A DNA stretch of 35,000 nt from Neocallimastix lanati (nom. inval.) (taxonomy: Eukaryota; Neocallimastigomycota; Neocallimastigomycetes; Neocallimastigales; Neocallimastigaceae), in contig JACVTC010000073.1 of the NCBI GenBank assembly GCA_016946835.1, positions 780,001-815,000 of the forward strand, read 5' to 3'. Under the pieces are notes generated by a model. It was given only the letters and a program-made list of their open reading frames with translations. It made no database searches and was not told the origin of the DNA. Below are positions 13,129 to 22,721 of this stretch, piece by piece; position 1 is the stretch's first letter; every line of letters starts with the position of its first letter. The position numbers and the translations under genes were made by a program.

Positions 13129-14155
13129 TCCTATATAATTTGAAATTTGTTATTGATTTATCATTTTTTAATAGAATATATTGATATTAATAAAATGAAA
13201 ATAATTTTAATTATTAATATATTATTTTATTAATAATTATATAAAAAAAAATAAATAAGCATTAAATTACCACTTGATTTGATATAAAACAAATATGTGT
13301 AGAAACATATTTGTATATTTAATAATAATTATTAAATATTAAATTTATATCTCTTTTGTCAATAATAATATTTGAAATAATTTCTTATTCATATATTATT
13401 CAATATTCATATATATATTATTCATTATAATATAAAAAATATTAAATATATTAAATTAAATAGTTAATTTCTTCTAAATATATATAATAAGAATATTATT
13501 ATATATATAACTTAAATATTCTTGTTTATTTTGAAGGTTGATATGTTGATATTAAAAATACATAATACTTCTATATATTATAATATAATGAAGTAGTTTT
13601 AGTTATTTTAATTATAATTAAATATATATAGTTGATATTATTTATTATATTCATATTAATTATATAATTATATTCTTATATATTTAACTTCATTATTCTT
13701 ATTTTCATTTTTAAGAATTATATAGTTATATTTATTATTATTCATAATATATATTTATTCTATATTATACTATGATATATTATATTTAAATGTATATTTA
13801 TTATTATTAATATTTGTTAAATTATTATAAAGATTTCCTAATAATTGTAATTTAGAGAAGACCCTTGGTTAATTGGGTTTTATAAATTAAACTATATTAA
13901 TAAAGGTTAATTAAATATAACGATACTATTAAAAATTATTGCACATAAAAGTCCCGCATATCAGATTAACTATCATATGATTTATAAAATGATCTAAAAA
14001 TAACGTGATATAAAATAAATTTATATAATAACATAAATTCTATAAAATACATAAAATAAAATAATGTCAATATGTAAATAATTTATAAATTAATTAAGTT
14101 TTATTTTATTTTATTTTAATTTATTTTTTATATTTCTATTATATTTATTTTATAT
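13129..14155. other. AT-rich intergenic region
   Basis: No gene or clear repeat is seen. The stretch at about 13850-14000 is slightly less AT-rich (it includes GAAGACCCTTGG and AAAGTCCCGC) but has no open frame, and I could not assign it. Confidence 0.45.
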
Positions 14156-14742
14156 GAGTATGTGGCATTTCGGGAAAGTTTCATTTCGCATAATTTTAAT
14201 AAATAGATAAATAAATAATAAAATAAATAAAAGAATATAAAATAAAAAATATAAAATAAAAAAAATAAAATAAAAAATTATAAAATATAAAATAAAAAAT
14301 ATAAAATAAAAAAAAATAAAAAAAATAGATACCACCTAAAATCATCCTGACTTTGTGCTACTTTTAACTCCCTTTTTTTATGATGTCCTCATCCTTTTTT
14401 TTTTTACTGGATTATTTATAAATATTTCTTTTATTAAAAAAATTTATTAGTAATTTAAGATTTTTTTAAAATACTATGCAAGGACTTAAAAGGTGTAAAA
14501 ATGATCAATTAAATTATATAGATATTATTTTTTAATCTTTATAATAATTATTTTTTAATTATTTTTAATTTTAATAGTTATATTTTAAATTATTATCCTT
14601 TTCATCTTTTAAATTATTAATACTTATTTATATATATATATATAATTATTATTAATAATATATAAGACATTTAAAACATGATAAATTATTTTATTTTTTT
14701 AAAGCTTTAATTCTAATGAATATTAATTATTATATAATGTAT
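14156..14742 (+). mobile_element. MITE-like element, copy 1, left part (interrupted by copy 2)
   Basis: It begins GAGTATGTGGCATTTCGGG and continues with the box TTTCATTTCGC and a TAAA-rich stretch. A unique segment, TACCACCTAAAATCATCCTG, lies at about 14328-14347. The same unique segment recurs in inverted orientation in copy 2 at about 15119-15140. Positions 14590-14742 align with 16375-16530 of copy 3 (TTATTATCCTTTTC..., then TAATTCTAATG). It has no coding capacity. The right part seems to resume after copy 2. Confidence 0.65.
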
Positions 14743-15338
14743 GGGGGAGGTGCATTTCGAAAAATTTCATTTCGGAAAAGTTTCATTTCGCAAAGTTTTT
14801 TTAAAAAGTTAATAAATAAATAAATAAATTAATAATAAAACAAATAAATAATATATATAATTTAAATAAATAACTAAATAAATAAAAATAAATAAATAAA
14901 ACCATAATAAATAAATAAATTTAAAATTAAATTTTTTAAAAAAGAAAAATATTTATATACATATATATATAATAAATATACATTATAATAAAATCTTAAA
15001 TTACTAATAAATTTTTTTAATAAAAGATATATTTATAAATAATCCAGTAAAAAAAAAAAAAAAAAAAAAAAAAAAGATGAGGACATCTTGAAAAAAGGGA
15101 GTTAAAAATAGCACAAAGTTAGGATGATTTTAGGTGGTATCTATTTTTTTATTTATTATTTTTTATTTTTTTTTTATTTTTTATTTTATATTTTATATTT
15201 TTATTTTTTATTTTTTATTTTTTATTTTTTATTTTTTTATTTGTTATTTTTTATTTATTTTATTATTTATTTATCTATTTATTAAAATTTTGAGAAATGA
15301 AACTTTTCTGAAATGAAATTTTGCGAAATGACACACTC
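14743..15338 (-). mobile_element. MITE-like element, copy 2, nested insertion with terminal inverted repeats
   Basis: A roughly 596-bp non-coding element. The left end reads GGGGGAGGTGCATTTCG and the right end, reverse-complemented, reads GAGTGTGTCATTTCG. Inside both ends follow TTTCATTTCGGAAAAG-type and TTTCATTTC-type boxes, so the terminal inverted repeats are about 50 bp and imperfect. Flanks are ATAATGTAT (14734-14742) and ATTATGTAT (15339-15347), a 9-bp target duplication with one mismatch. A 9-bp duplication and G-starting ends would fit a Mutator-like (MULE) origin; that is inference. Orientation is set relative to copy 1, whose unique segment is inverted here. Confidence 0.7.
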
Positions 15339-15347
15339 ATTATGTAT

Positions 15348-15597
15348 ATTTATTATATATATGTAATATATATATATTTTTTTTTAAAAAAATTTTTTTA
15401 AATTTATTTATTTATTATAGTTTTATTTATATATTTTTATTTTATTTATTTATTTAAATTATATATATTATTTATTTGTTTTATTATTAATTTATTTGTT
15501 TATTAACTTAAAAAAATTTTTGCGAAATTGAAACTTTTCCGAAATGAAATTTTGCGAAATGAAACTTTATATGTAAATTTTCCGAAATGAAATTTTT
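15348..15597 (+). mobile_element. MITE-like element, copy 1, right part
   Basis: Resumes copy 1 after the nested insertion. The TTTATTTATTTATTATAG...TTTGTTTTATTATTAATTTA run aligns with 16555-16680 of copy 3. It ends with four CGAAATGAAA-like boxes at about 15521-15596, more than the other ends carry. The outermost GTGTNNCTC-like terminus seen in the other copies is not obvious, so the exact end is uncertain. Confidence 0.55.
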
Positions 15598-15734
15598 TTA
15601 ATAATTAAATTCAATGGCTATGAAAAGAAAAATTATTCTAAGATTATTGGTTAAAATTTTTTTTATCCAATAAGTTAAAAATAAAAAAATAAAAAATATC
15701 TATTTAATTAATTAATATATATTTTTTTTTTAAC

Positions 15735-15960
15735 TACCGTAGCAAGATTTCTCCCTAACTACACATCCATAGACACACAATGGTTTATTACTAGAGCCCT
15801 TATCTAACTTCCTACTTAGTAGGTGGTGCTGTCCCTGCTGGATTGCCTTACAGTTTTTCTGCATTGGCGCTCCTTACCCAAGTATTATTACTGCTTGTCA
15901 TTGTACGATAATCTTACAATTGGGTCTTACAGCCACATTCTCTATGATCAAATGGCAACA
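15735..15960 (-). mobile_element. Less AT-rich island, possible retroelement remnant
   Basis: About 225 bp with far more G+C than its surroundings and no open frame over 60 codons. On the minus strand one frame reads QCRKTVRQSSRDSTTY, weakly like AVRQASRANASE at the 3' end of the first LINE fragment. That is the only hint of identity. It is bounded by the MITE copy 1 boxes on one side and low-complexity DNA on the other. It could equally be a decayed gene. Confidence 0.3.
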
Positions 15961-16259
15961 ATTAATTAATATTAAAATTTTTTTATTTATTAATATTTTT
16001 TTTAAATAAATAAATCCACATAATTGTTAAAGTATTTTATTAATATTTTTTTTTTTTTTTTTTTACAAAAAATAAACCTTTTAATTGTTTGAATATTTTA
16101 TTTTATTTTTTTTTTTGTAAAAAAATATTTATTTTTATCTAACCATTATAATTTATTTAATTATTCACTTAATAATACAACAAAATAGTATCATATAACT
16201 ATTAATTTAAAATGCCTCAAAATTTGATATATCACGTGATAAAATTGGCGTTTTGGCAC

Positions 16260-16392
16260 TTAATACATGAATATTCTAGGAACTATTACCTTAGTAATGT
16301 ATTATTAATTATTAGTAATTAATACATATATTCACATATTCTAACAATAATAATAAAACCATTATTATCCTTTACACCTTATATATTATTAA

Positions 16393-16431
<39 letters not shown>

Positions 16432-16674
16432 TAATTATATACATATTTTGAAAAATTAGAAAATGTGTGATAAAATATTTTATTTTTTAATGCTTAAATT
16501 CTAATGTATATTTAGTATTATATATTTAAATAATTTATTATATATATATATATATTTTTTAAAAAGTTTAATATTAAATTTATTTATTTATTATATTTTT
16601 ATTTATTTATTTTTATTTATTTAGTTATTTATTTAAATTATATATATTATTTATTTGTTTTATTATTAATTAAT

Positions 16675-16713
<39 letters not shown>

Positions 16714-16783
16714 TTAATTTTATAAAAATATAAAAATATAAAAAAATTTTGAGAAATAAAACTTTTCGAAATGCCTTACACTC
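16260..16783 (+). mobile_element. MITE-like element, copy 3, right end just upstream of the dsRBD/OAS-like gene
   Basis: The right end (16749-16783) reads TTTTGAGAAATAAAACTTTTCGAAATG and then CCTTACACTC. Its reverse complement matches the family terminus GAGTGT..GCATTTCG. Interior sequence at about 16370-16690 aligns collinearly with both halves of copy 1, which supports the nested-insertion reading. It includes a (TTTA)n run at about 16672-16715. The left end could not be located; 16260 is a working limit. Confidence 0.55.
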
Positions 16784-16842
16784 AAAATAAATAAATAAAG
16801 AGTGCAAGAGATATATTTATATATATATATATATATATAAAA

Positions 16843-18172
16843 ATGACTGATAAAAATGCGATTGCACAACTCTATGAATATTGCCAAAATAAAAATACAA
16901 CAATTTCAATAAGTGATCTCGATTTTAGTTTTGGTTAGAAAACTTTTATTTTTATTTTTATTTTTGTTTTATTTTTTATTTTTTTTTCTTTTATACTATC
17001 TTGTAATTAAATTTAAAAATAAAAAAATTTATTTTTATTTAAAATTTTTTTAAAAATATATAATATTATATATTATATATATGTTTAAATTAAATTAATA
17101 AAAAATATAATTTAAACAAATACAATAAATAATAACAATATTATAGAAATTAATCAACAAGGAAATTTTAACTGTAAGGTAACTTTACATGATAAGGTGT
17201 ATGATAAAAATTTAAGTTGTCGTAGCAAAAGAGAGGCTAAAAATAAGATAGCTGAATTTGTTCTTGAAGACTTAATAAAAAAGGATAAAGAGTAAAAATA
17301 AAAATAATATTAAATATTAAATATTAAATAATAAAAATAATAAATAATTTTCTAAAAATGCCAGAGAATTATAAAAAATAAAAATGGATTAAATTATAAC
17401 AATAATAATAATAATAATAATAAAATAATAATTAATCAGAATAATAAAAAAAATGAAAATAGTTCAAATTATAATAATAATAATAATAATAAAATAATCA
17501 AAAGATTTTAATATAGTATTAAATATAAAAAAAAAAAAAAAAAAGAAAGAATGAGTAGCAAAAGATAAATAATAATAAAATAGTTTAACTAGTAATTAAA
17601 AATAGTGAAAGTTAAAAGTGAATAGTAAAAAGTTAATTAATATTAATAATAATTAAATAATAAATAATATTTATTATTTAATTGAATTAATTAGTTTTTT
17701 AGTTTTTATTTGATCGTTTCAATTTTAATAATAATAATAATAATAATAATAATTAATAACAATTAATAATATAATAATAATAATAACAATAATAATATTT
17801 GATAATAATAATAATAATTATAATAAGTAGTAACAATTAATAATATAATAATAATAATAATAATAATAACAATAATAATATTTAATAATAATAATTAATA
17901 AATGATAATTAATAATAATAAATAATAAATAAAAAATAATTTATAATGTAGTAATATAATTAGTAATAATAATTAATAATAAATAAATTCAATAATGATA
18001 TTTATTCTTTTTATAGAAATAACTTAAATGATGCAGACGACAATAGAAATCCAATAGCTAAACTCAATGAATATCTTCAGGACAAAAATACTAAAATAAA
18101 TGTATCTGATGTTATATTTAAATTTGGTAATAGTCAATTTGATGAACATTAATAATCCTATTTAGATACAAA

Positions 18173-18203
<31 letters not shown>

Positions 18204-20136
18204 TTTTTTAAAAAATTATATAAATAAATTTATATTAATATTATATAAATTATTTTGTAATTAATTACTAATTACTTTATTAATTAATATAAAATAAAAA
18301 AATTTAATGATAAAAATAATTTATTTATAAATAATATAATTTAATAGATATAAATAAGGAAGGTTTTTATAATTGTATAGTATTTATTAATGGGAAAGAA
18401 TACAATAAACATTTAACTTGTAAAAGTAAAAAAATAGCAAAAAATGAAATTGCTAAATATGTTTATGATTGTTTAGTTGGTGGAATTAAAACGTAAATAT
18501 ATATATATATATATATAAATATATAATCTATTGAAAATTTATTCATTAAATATATTAATAAAATATTTTAATATTTTAATATTTTATTATTAAAGTGATA
18601 GTATTTTTGATGAAAAAGTTAAAGAACAACTTGAATTAAAACATATTTCTTTAGAAGATGATTTAATAATTGATATATATGAATGTGAAGCTGACAAATA
18701 TATTTGTATAGTTAAATTTAAATCTCTTAACGATAAAGTTTTTTGTATCTTAGAACCAGAACTAAAATCAGAAATAAATGATAAATTCTTAAAATTTTTA
18801 AACAACTCAGATGATTCTAAAGAAGAAAGTTTAATAGATGGTACTGTATATATATTTATATATTACTTTGTTATTTAAAATAATAAATACATTAATAACA
18901 AATTATTCTGTTATAATATCATTAATATTTTTTTCTTTCGTTTTATATATTAAATTTTTATTAATTTTATTTATTTTTATTTTAATTAAATTTTTATTTA
19001 TTTTAATTATCATTTTAATTTTAATTTTTATTTTTATTTATTATTATTAATATTGTTATTTTTTTATAGAATCAGAATTTAGTTTAGTTGATTACTCACA
19101 AAAATATGATATTCCATATAGTTATGAAATTATATTTGAAAAAAATAATGTAAAATGTAAATATTATTCATTAGGAATAGTAATTGGTGAAAAAGGATTA
19201 AAACTAAATGAAGGAAAAAATAATTTAGAAGAGGAAGTTAGAGCCAAAGCTGGAAAGGAAGCATTAGATACTATTAAAGAATTTATTGATACTGAAGATC
19301 CAATTTTCCCACTCTATAAAAATAAGATAATTATATATATAAACAAAGAAAAATTAAATATTGATATATTGTTAAATAAAGAAATATCTGAAGAAGACTC
19401 AAAATATAACACATATATGCAAAGTGTAACACAAAATTTTATTTCAACGAATTCAAAGAAAGAAGAAAAACAATATTTGAATAAAATAAATAATATCATT
19501 ACAAATATTATGAATAAAGTTAAAAAAGATAAGAAAATTAACGGAACCTATCTTATTAAAAAAATAAATAATTATGAAATATGGAATTTAATAAATTATG
19601 AAATAATTATTTATGTTGAATTTAAAATTGAATATATTCATCAATGTATGGAAGAAATTTATATAGATCTACAAACAAAATTCGAAGATAGTATTCTTGA
19701 AATGGAGAAAGAAGAAGAAATATTAAATAAAAATGAAAAAGTTCAAAAGCCTTCTAATAAAATTAGAATTAGATTAAATAATGGATCCACATTTTGTATA
19801 TATATTGGATCAAGTATATATGAAGAAATGTTGACAAAATATATATCTCCATTTAAGGCTTGTTTAGATATGGAAAAAAAATATATACAATTTGTAATTT
19901 TATGGTCAAATCTTGTTCTCTATCAAAACTTTAACGAAACACCAAAGGAAGGATATGTATATTATTTGAAAGAACAGGAAAGAATATTTACAATTTTGGC
20001 ATTGTATTCATGGGATTATACTTCAAATTATTTAAAAGTAAGAATAAAAAAATTTTTTTTTTTTAAAATAATATTATTTACGTTATGATTTTTATTATTT
20101 TTATATTGTAATATTTAATTGAATTTATAATAATAC

Positions 20137-20171
<35 letters not shown>

Positions 20172-20913
20172 AGCTGATAAAAATATGAAAAAAAATTTAT
20201 ATATATTATCTTTTAAAGTTTTGCTTTATATGGTAATTAATTATGAAACGTTAAATGCTACCTGGATTGAACTAAATGATATAAAGAAACCTTTACTAAT
20301 GGATCCAATATCAGATACGAATTTAATTACATCAAGAAATAAATTTATTTGGGATAATTATAAAATGTATTGTAGTAAAATATATGATAATTTAACGAAA
20401 AGAGTTCAATTACTATTAGATGAAAATGAAGTAGAAAAGGAAGAAAAAGCAAAAAAAAATAAATTTAAATTATATTTTAAGCCAATCATTGAATATCCAG
20501 ATTCTTTTAATAGCATTAAAAAAGTATTTGTTAAAATAAATATAGATCCTGAAATAACAATAAAAACGTCTTTATATCATATTCCAAAAAAATCAAAGCA
20601 TAAAGAGATTTTAAATGTAGTTTTCAATTCTCTCCAATCATTTTTATTATTAAATATTTATAATACAGAAAATTCATTAAAAATTCAAAATCTGAATAAT
20701 GATAAAAATGAAGAAGAGTTTGATAGTTTAAATCGGAAAATGAAAAAAAGTTTATATCGAGGAATAGAAACATATTTTAAAATTTTGAATAAAATACCTG
20801 TTGAAAAAATTAAAGATATTTCTGAATTTTCTAATGGAGATATTAATAAACTCTTCTTTATATTAGGGAATAATGCTAATGCATCAATTAATATAGTAAT
20901 GAAATTTAATTAG
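16843..20913 (+). CDS. dsRNA-binding protein with an OAS-like, probably inactive nucleotidyltransferase domain
   Basis: Seven GT-AG exons: 16843..16933, 17147..17291, 18017..18126, 18348..18492, 18596..18840, 19070..20037, 20170..20913. They give 815 residues. dsRBD1 (5-75) shows NAIAQLYEYC and then SKREAKNKIAEF. dsRBD2 (90-160) shows NPIAKLNEYL and then SKKIAKNEIAKY. Residues 165-235 and 250-325 (DYSQKYDIPYSYE...RAKAGKEALDTIKEF) look like degenerate dsRBDs. Residues about 380-640 resemble 2'-5' oligoadenylate synthetases: an FTILALYSWD helix (552-561), VLLYMVINYETLNATWI (585-601) and PLLMDPISDTN (609-619) follow the OAS C-terminal domain. The catalytic GS..D-x-D is instead NGT (403-405) and N421-Y-E423, and the third acid position is C488. 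A likely role is dsRNA sensing or scaffolding without 2-5A synthesis. ILF3/ZFR-type DZF proteins are the main alternative. Residues 644-815 are unassigned. Confidence 0.78.
17292..18016 (+). other. Long intron 2 of the dsRBD/OAS-like gene with (AAT)n runs
   Basis: At 725 nt it is by far the longest intron of the gene; the others are 103-229 nt. It separates the two dsRBD modules. It contains AAT/AATAAC arrays at about 17400-17500 and 17730-17890. A frame from about 17367 reads poly-Asn with KIIINQNNKKNENSSNY and would join exon 2 in phase through an AG at 17365-17366, but it stops before a usable donor. I treat it as intronic. Confidence 0.6.
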
Positions 20914-21130
20914 AATTAATTTCATATTAAACTAAAATATTTAATAGAACATGGACAAAAATTGAAAATAATGGAAAAAAAAGAAAAAAAAAAAAATAAG
21001 AAAGAATGATTCTGATTTCTTACAGTAAGGTATCAATAATTATGTTTATATATATATAAATATATAATATATATTTATATTTATATATAAATAAATTAAG
21101 CCTTTATTCCAGATAGTTTAAAATCTTACG
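20914..21130. other. Short spacer after the dsRBD/OAS-like gene
   Basis: A-rich 3' flank with no recognisable coding sequence. It probably holds the 3' UTR and polyadenylation site. Confidence 0.4.
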
Positions 21131-21641
21131 GAGTATACTAAAGAAAATAATATTATTTTAGAGGTGAATGGAAAAGATAAAAATGGAAATTATCCACTTT
21201 TAGGAGTTATTAAAAAGAGTAATGTTAAAATGGTAAAATTAGCTTGTACAAATCATATTGTATTCTAATATAATATGATTTGAATAAAAAGTAATAGCTA
21301 AAGAGAATGCCTATTCTCATTAAGTAATTCCAATAATAATATTCAGAAAATAAAATTACTTCATGAATATGCTAATTAGCTTTAAATATCATCAATAACA
21401 AAAATTAAAAGAAATGAAAATATATATTTCATTATATGTTTATCCATTAGTAAATGATTAGTAGTCATTTATTAGTATTACCTTTAGAAGTATTAAATAA
21501 TATAATACTTAAGTGTAACATTAATAATAGAATGGAAAAAATATTATATTGAAGAACCATAAATAGAATAAGAATAATGAATGTCCAACAAAAGCTATTA
21601 GTATGAATAAGATTGAAGTGGGTAAGTTGTTAATTAGATAT
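21131..21641 (+). pseudogene. Decayed ankyrin-repeat gene fragment
   Basis: Three separated stretches translate as ankyrin repeats. 21131-21268 reads EYTKENNIILEVNGK, then DKNGNYPLLGVI and NVKMVKL, ending in TAA. About 21313-21378 reads LFSLSNSNNNIQKIKLLHEY. About 21531-21641 reads NKNNECPTKAISMNKIEVGK then LLIRY, with an internal TAG. The pattern (D-x-N-G-x-Y-P-L-L ... V-K-L-L-I-x-Y-A) is that of ankyrin helices, with a linker style abundant in anaerobic gut fungi. Stops and degenerate spacers between units rule out an intact gene here. The 3' end is cut by the rRNA fragment. It is unlikely to belong to the upstream OAS-like gene, which has its own stop at 20913. Confidence 0.7.
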
Positions 21642-21780
21642 TGCCCAGGTTTGGTTTTTTATCTAATAAATACAACCCTTCCAGAAGTCGGGTTTAAACG
21701 CATGTATTAGCTTTAGAATTAACACAGTTATCCAAGTGGTAATGGTGCTATCAAATAAATTATAACTAATTTAATGAGCC
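21642..21780 (-). rRNA. 18S (SSU) rRNA fragment, non-functional
   Basis: Reading 5' to 3' on the minus strand from 21780: GGCTCATTAAATTAGTTATA, then TTATTTGATAG, CTTGGATAAC, GCTAATACATGCG, CCCGACTTCTGGAAGGG and TATTTATTAGATAAAAAACC. This is the conserved 5' domain of eukaryotic SSU rRNA (about the second hundred nucleotides). Some changes from consensus (TGTGTTAATTCTAAAGC for TGTGGTAATTCTAGAGC) suggest a decaying copy. The fragment is about 130 nt of a normally about 1.8-kb gene. It is fused at its 5' side to LSU rRNA sequence. Confidence 0.85.
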
Positions 21781-21890
21781 GTCAGAACCGCTACGAGCCT
21801 CCATCAGAGTTTCCTCTGACTTCTCCCTATGCAGGCATAGTTCACCATCTTTCGGGTCCCAATAAATATGTTTAGACTCAGATCCGCTTT
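21781..21890 (-). rRNA. 28S (LSU) rRNA fragment fused to the SSU fragment, non-functional
   Basis: On the minus strand from 21890: CGGATCTGAGTC, then TTGGGACCCGAAAGATGG, TGAACTATGCCTGCATAGGG, GAGGAAACTCTGATGGAGGC and TCGTAGCGGTTCTGAC. This is the highly conserved domain II region of eukaryotic LSU rRNA. GCATAGGGAGAAGTC where GAATAGGGTGAAGCC is usual indicates drift. It joins SSU sequence directly at 21780/21781, which no intact rDNA unit does. Confidence 0.88.
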
Positions 21891-22656
<766 letters not shown>

Positions 22657-22720
22657 ATAATTTAGTAAGAATGTTAAAATAGGAACTGAATCATAAGCTT
22701 TAACATTCTTACTAAATTAT
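22657..22720. repeat. Perfect 22-bp inverted repeat (hairpin) at the 5' edge of the second LINE fragment
   Basis: The left arm (22657-22678, containing TTTAGTAAGAATGTTAAA) is exactly complementary to the right arm (22699-22720), with a 20-base loop. It sits immediately before the first LINE-like sequence at 22722. It may mark an inverted duplication made during insertion, or a small foldback. Confidence 0.93.
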
Positions 22721-22721
22721 A

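Noticed and set aside
14150-15316. Two F/I/Y-rich frames of about 60 codons on opposite strands
   Set aside because: They lie in the TAAA-rich arms of MITE copies 1 and 2 and mirror each other. This is repeat sequence, not coding.
16230-16241. TATCACGTGATA palindrome as an E-box regulatory site
   Set aside because: A lone 12-bp palindrome inside mobile-element debris about 600 bp from the gene. It is too little evidence to call a site.
18838-19050. Plus-strand I/L-rich frame that could be read as membrane segments
   Set aside because: It is the 18841-19069 intron of the dsRBD/OAS-like gene. Skipping it keeps phase into exon 6.
21131-21268. Ankyrin sequence as a last exon of the OAS-like gene
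   Set aside because: Exon 7 ends in a TAG at 20911-20913 with no convincing donor before it, and the ankyrin units contain stops.
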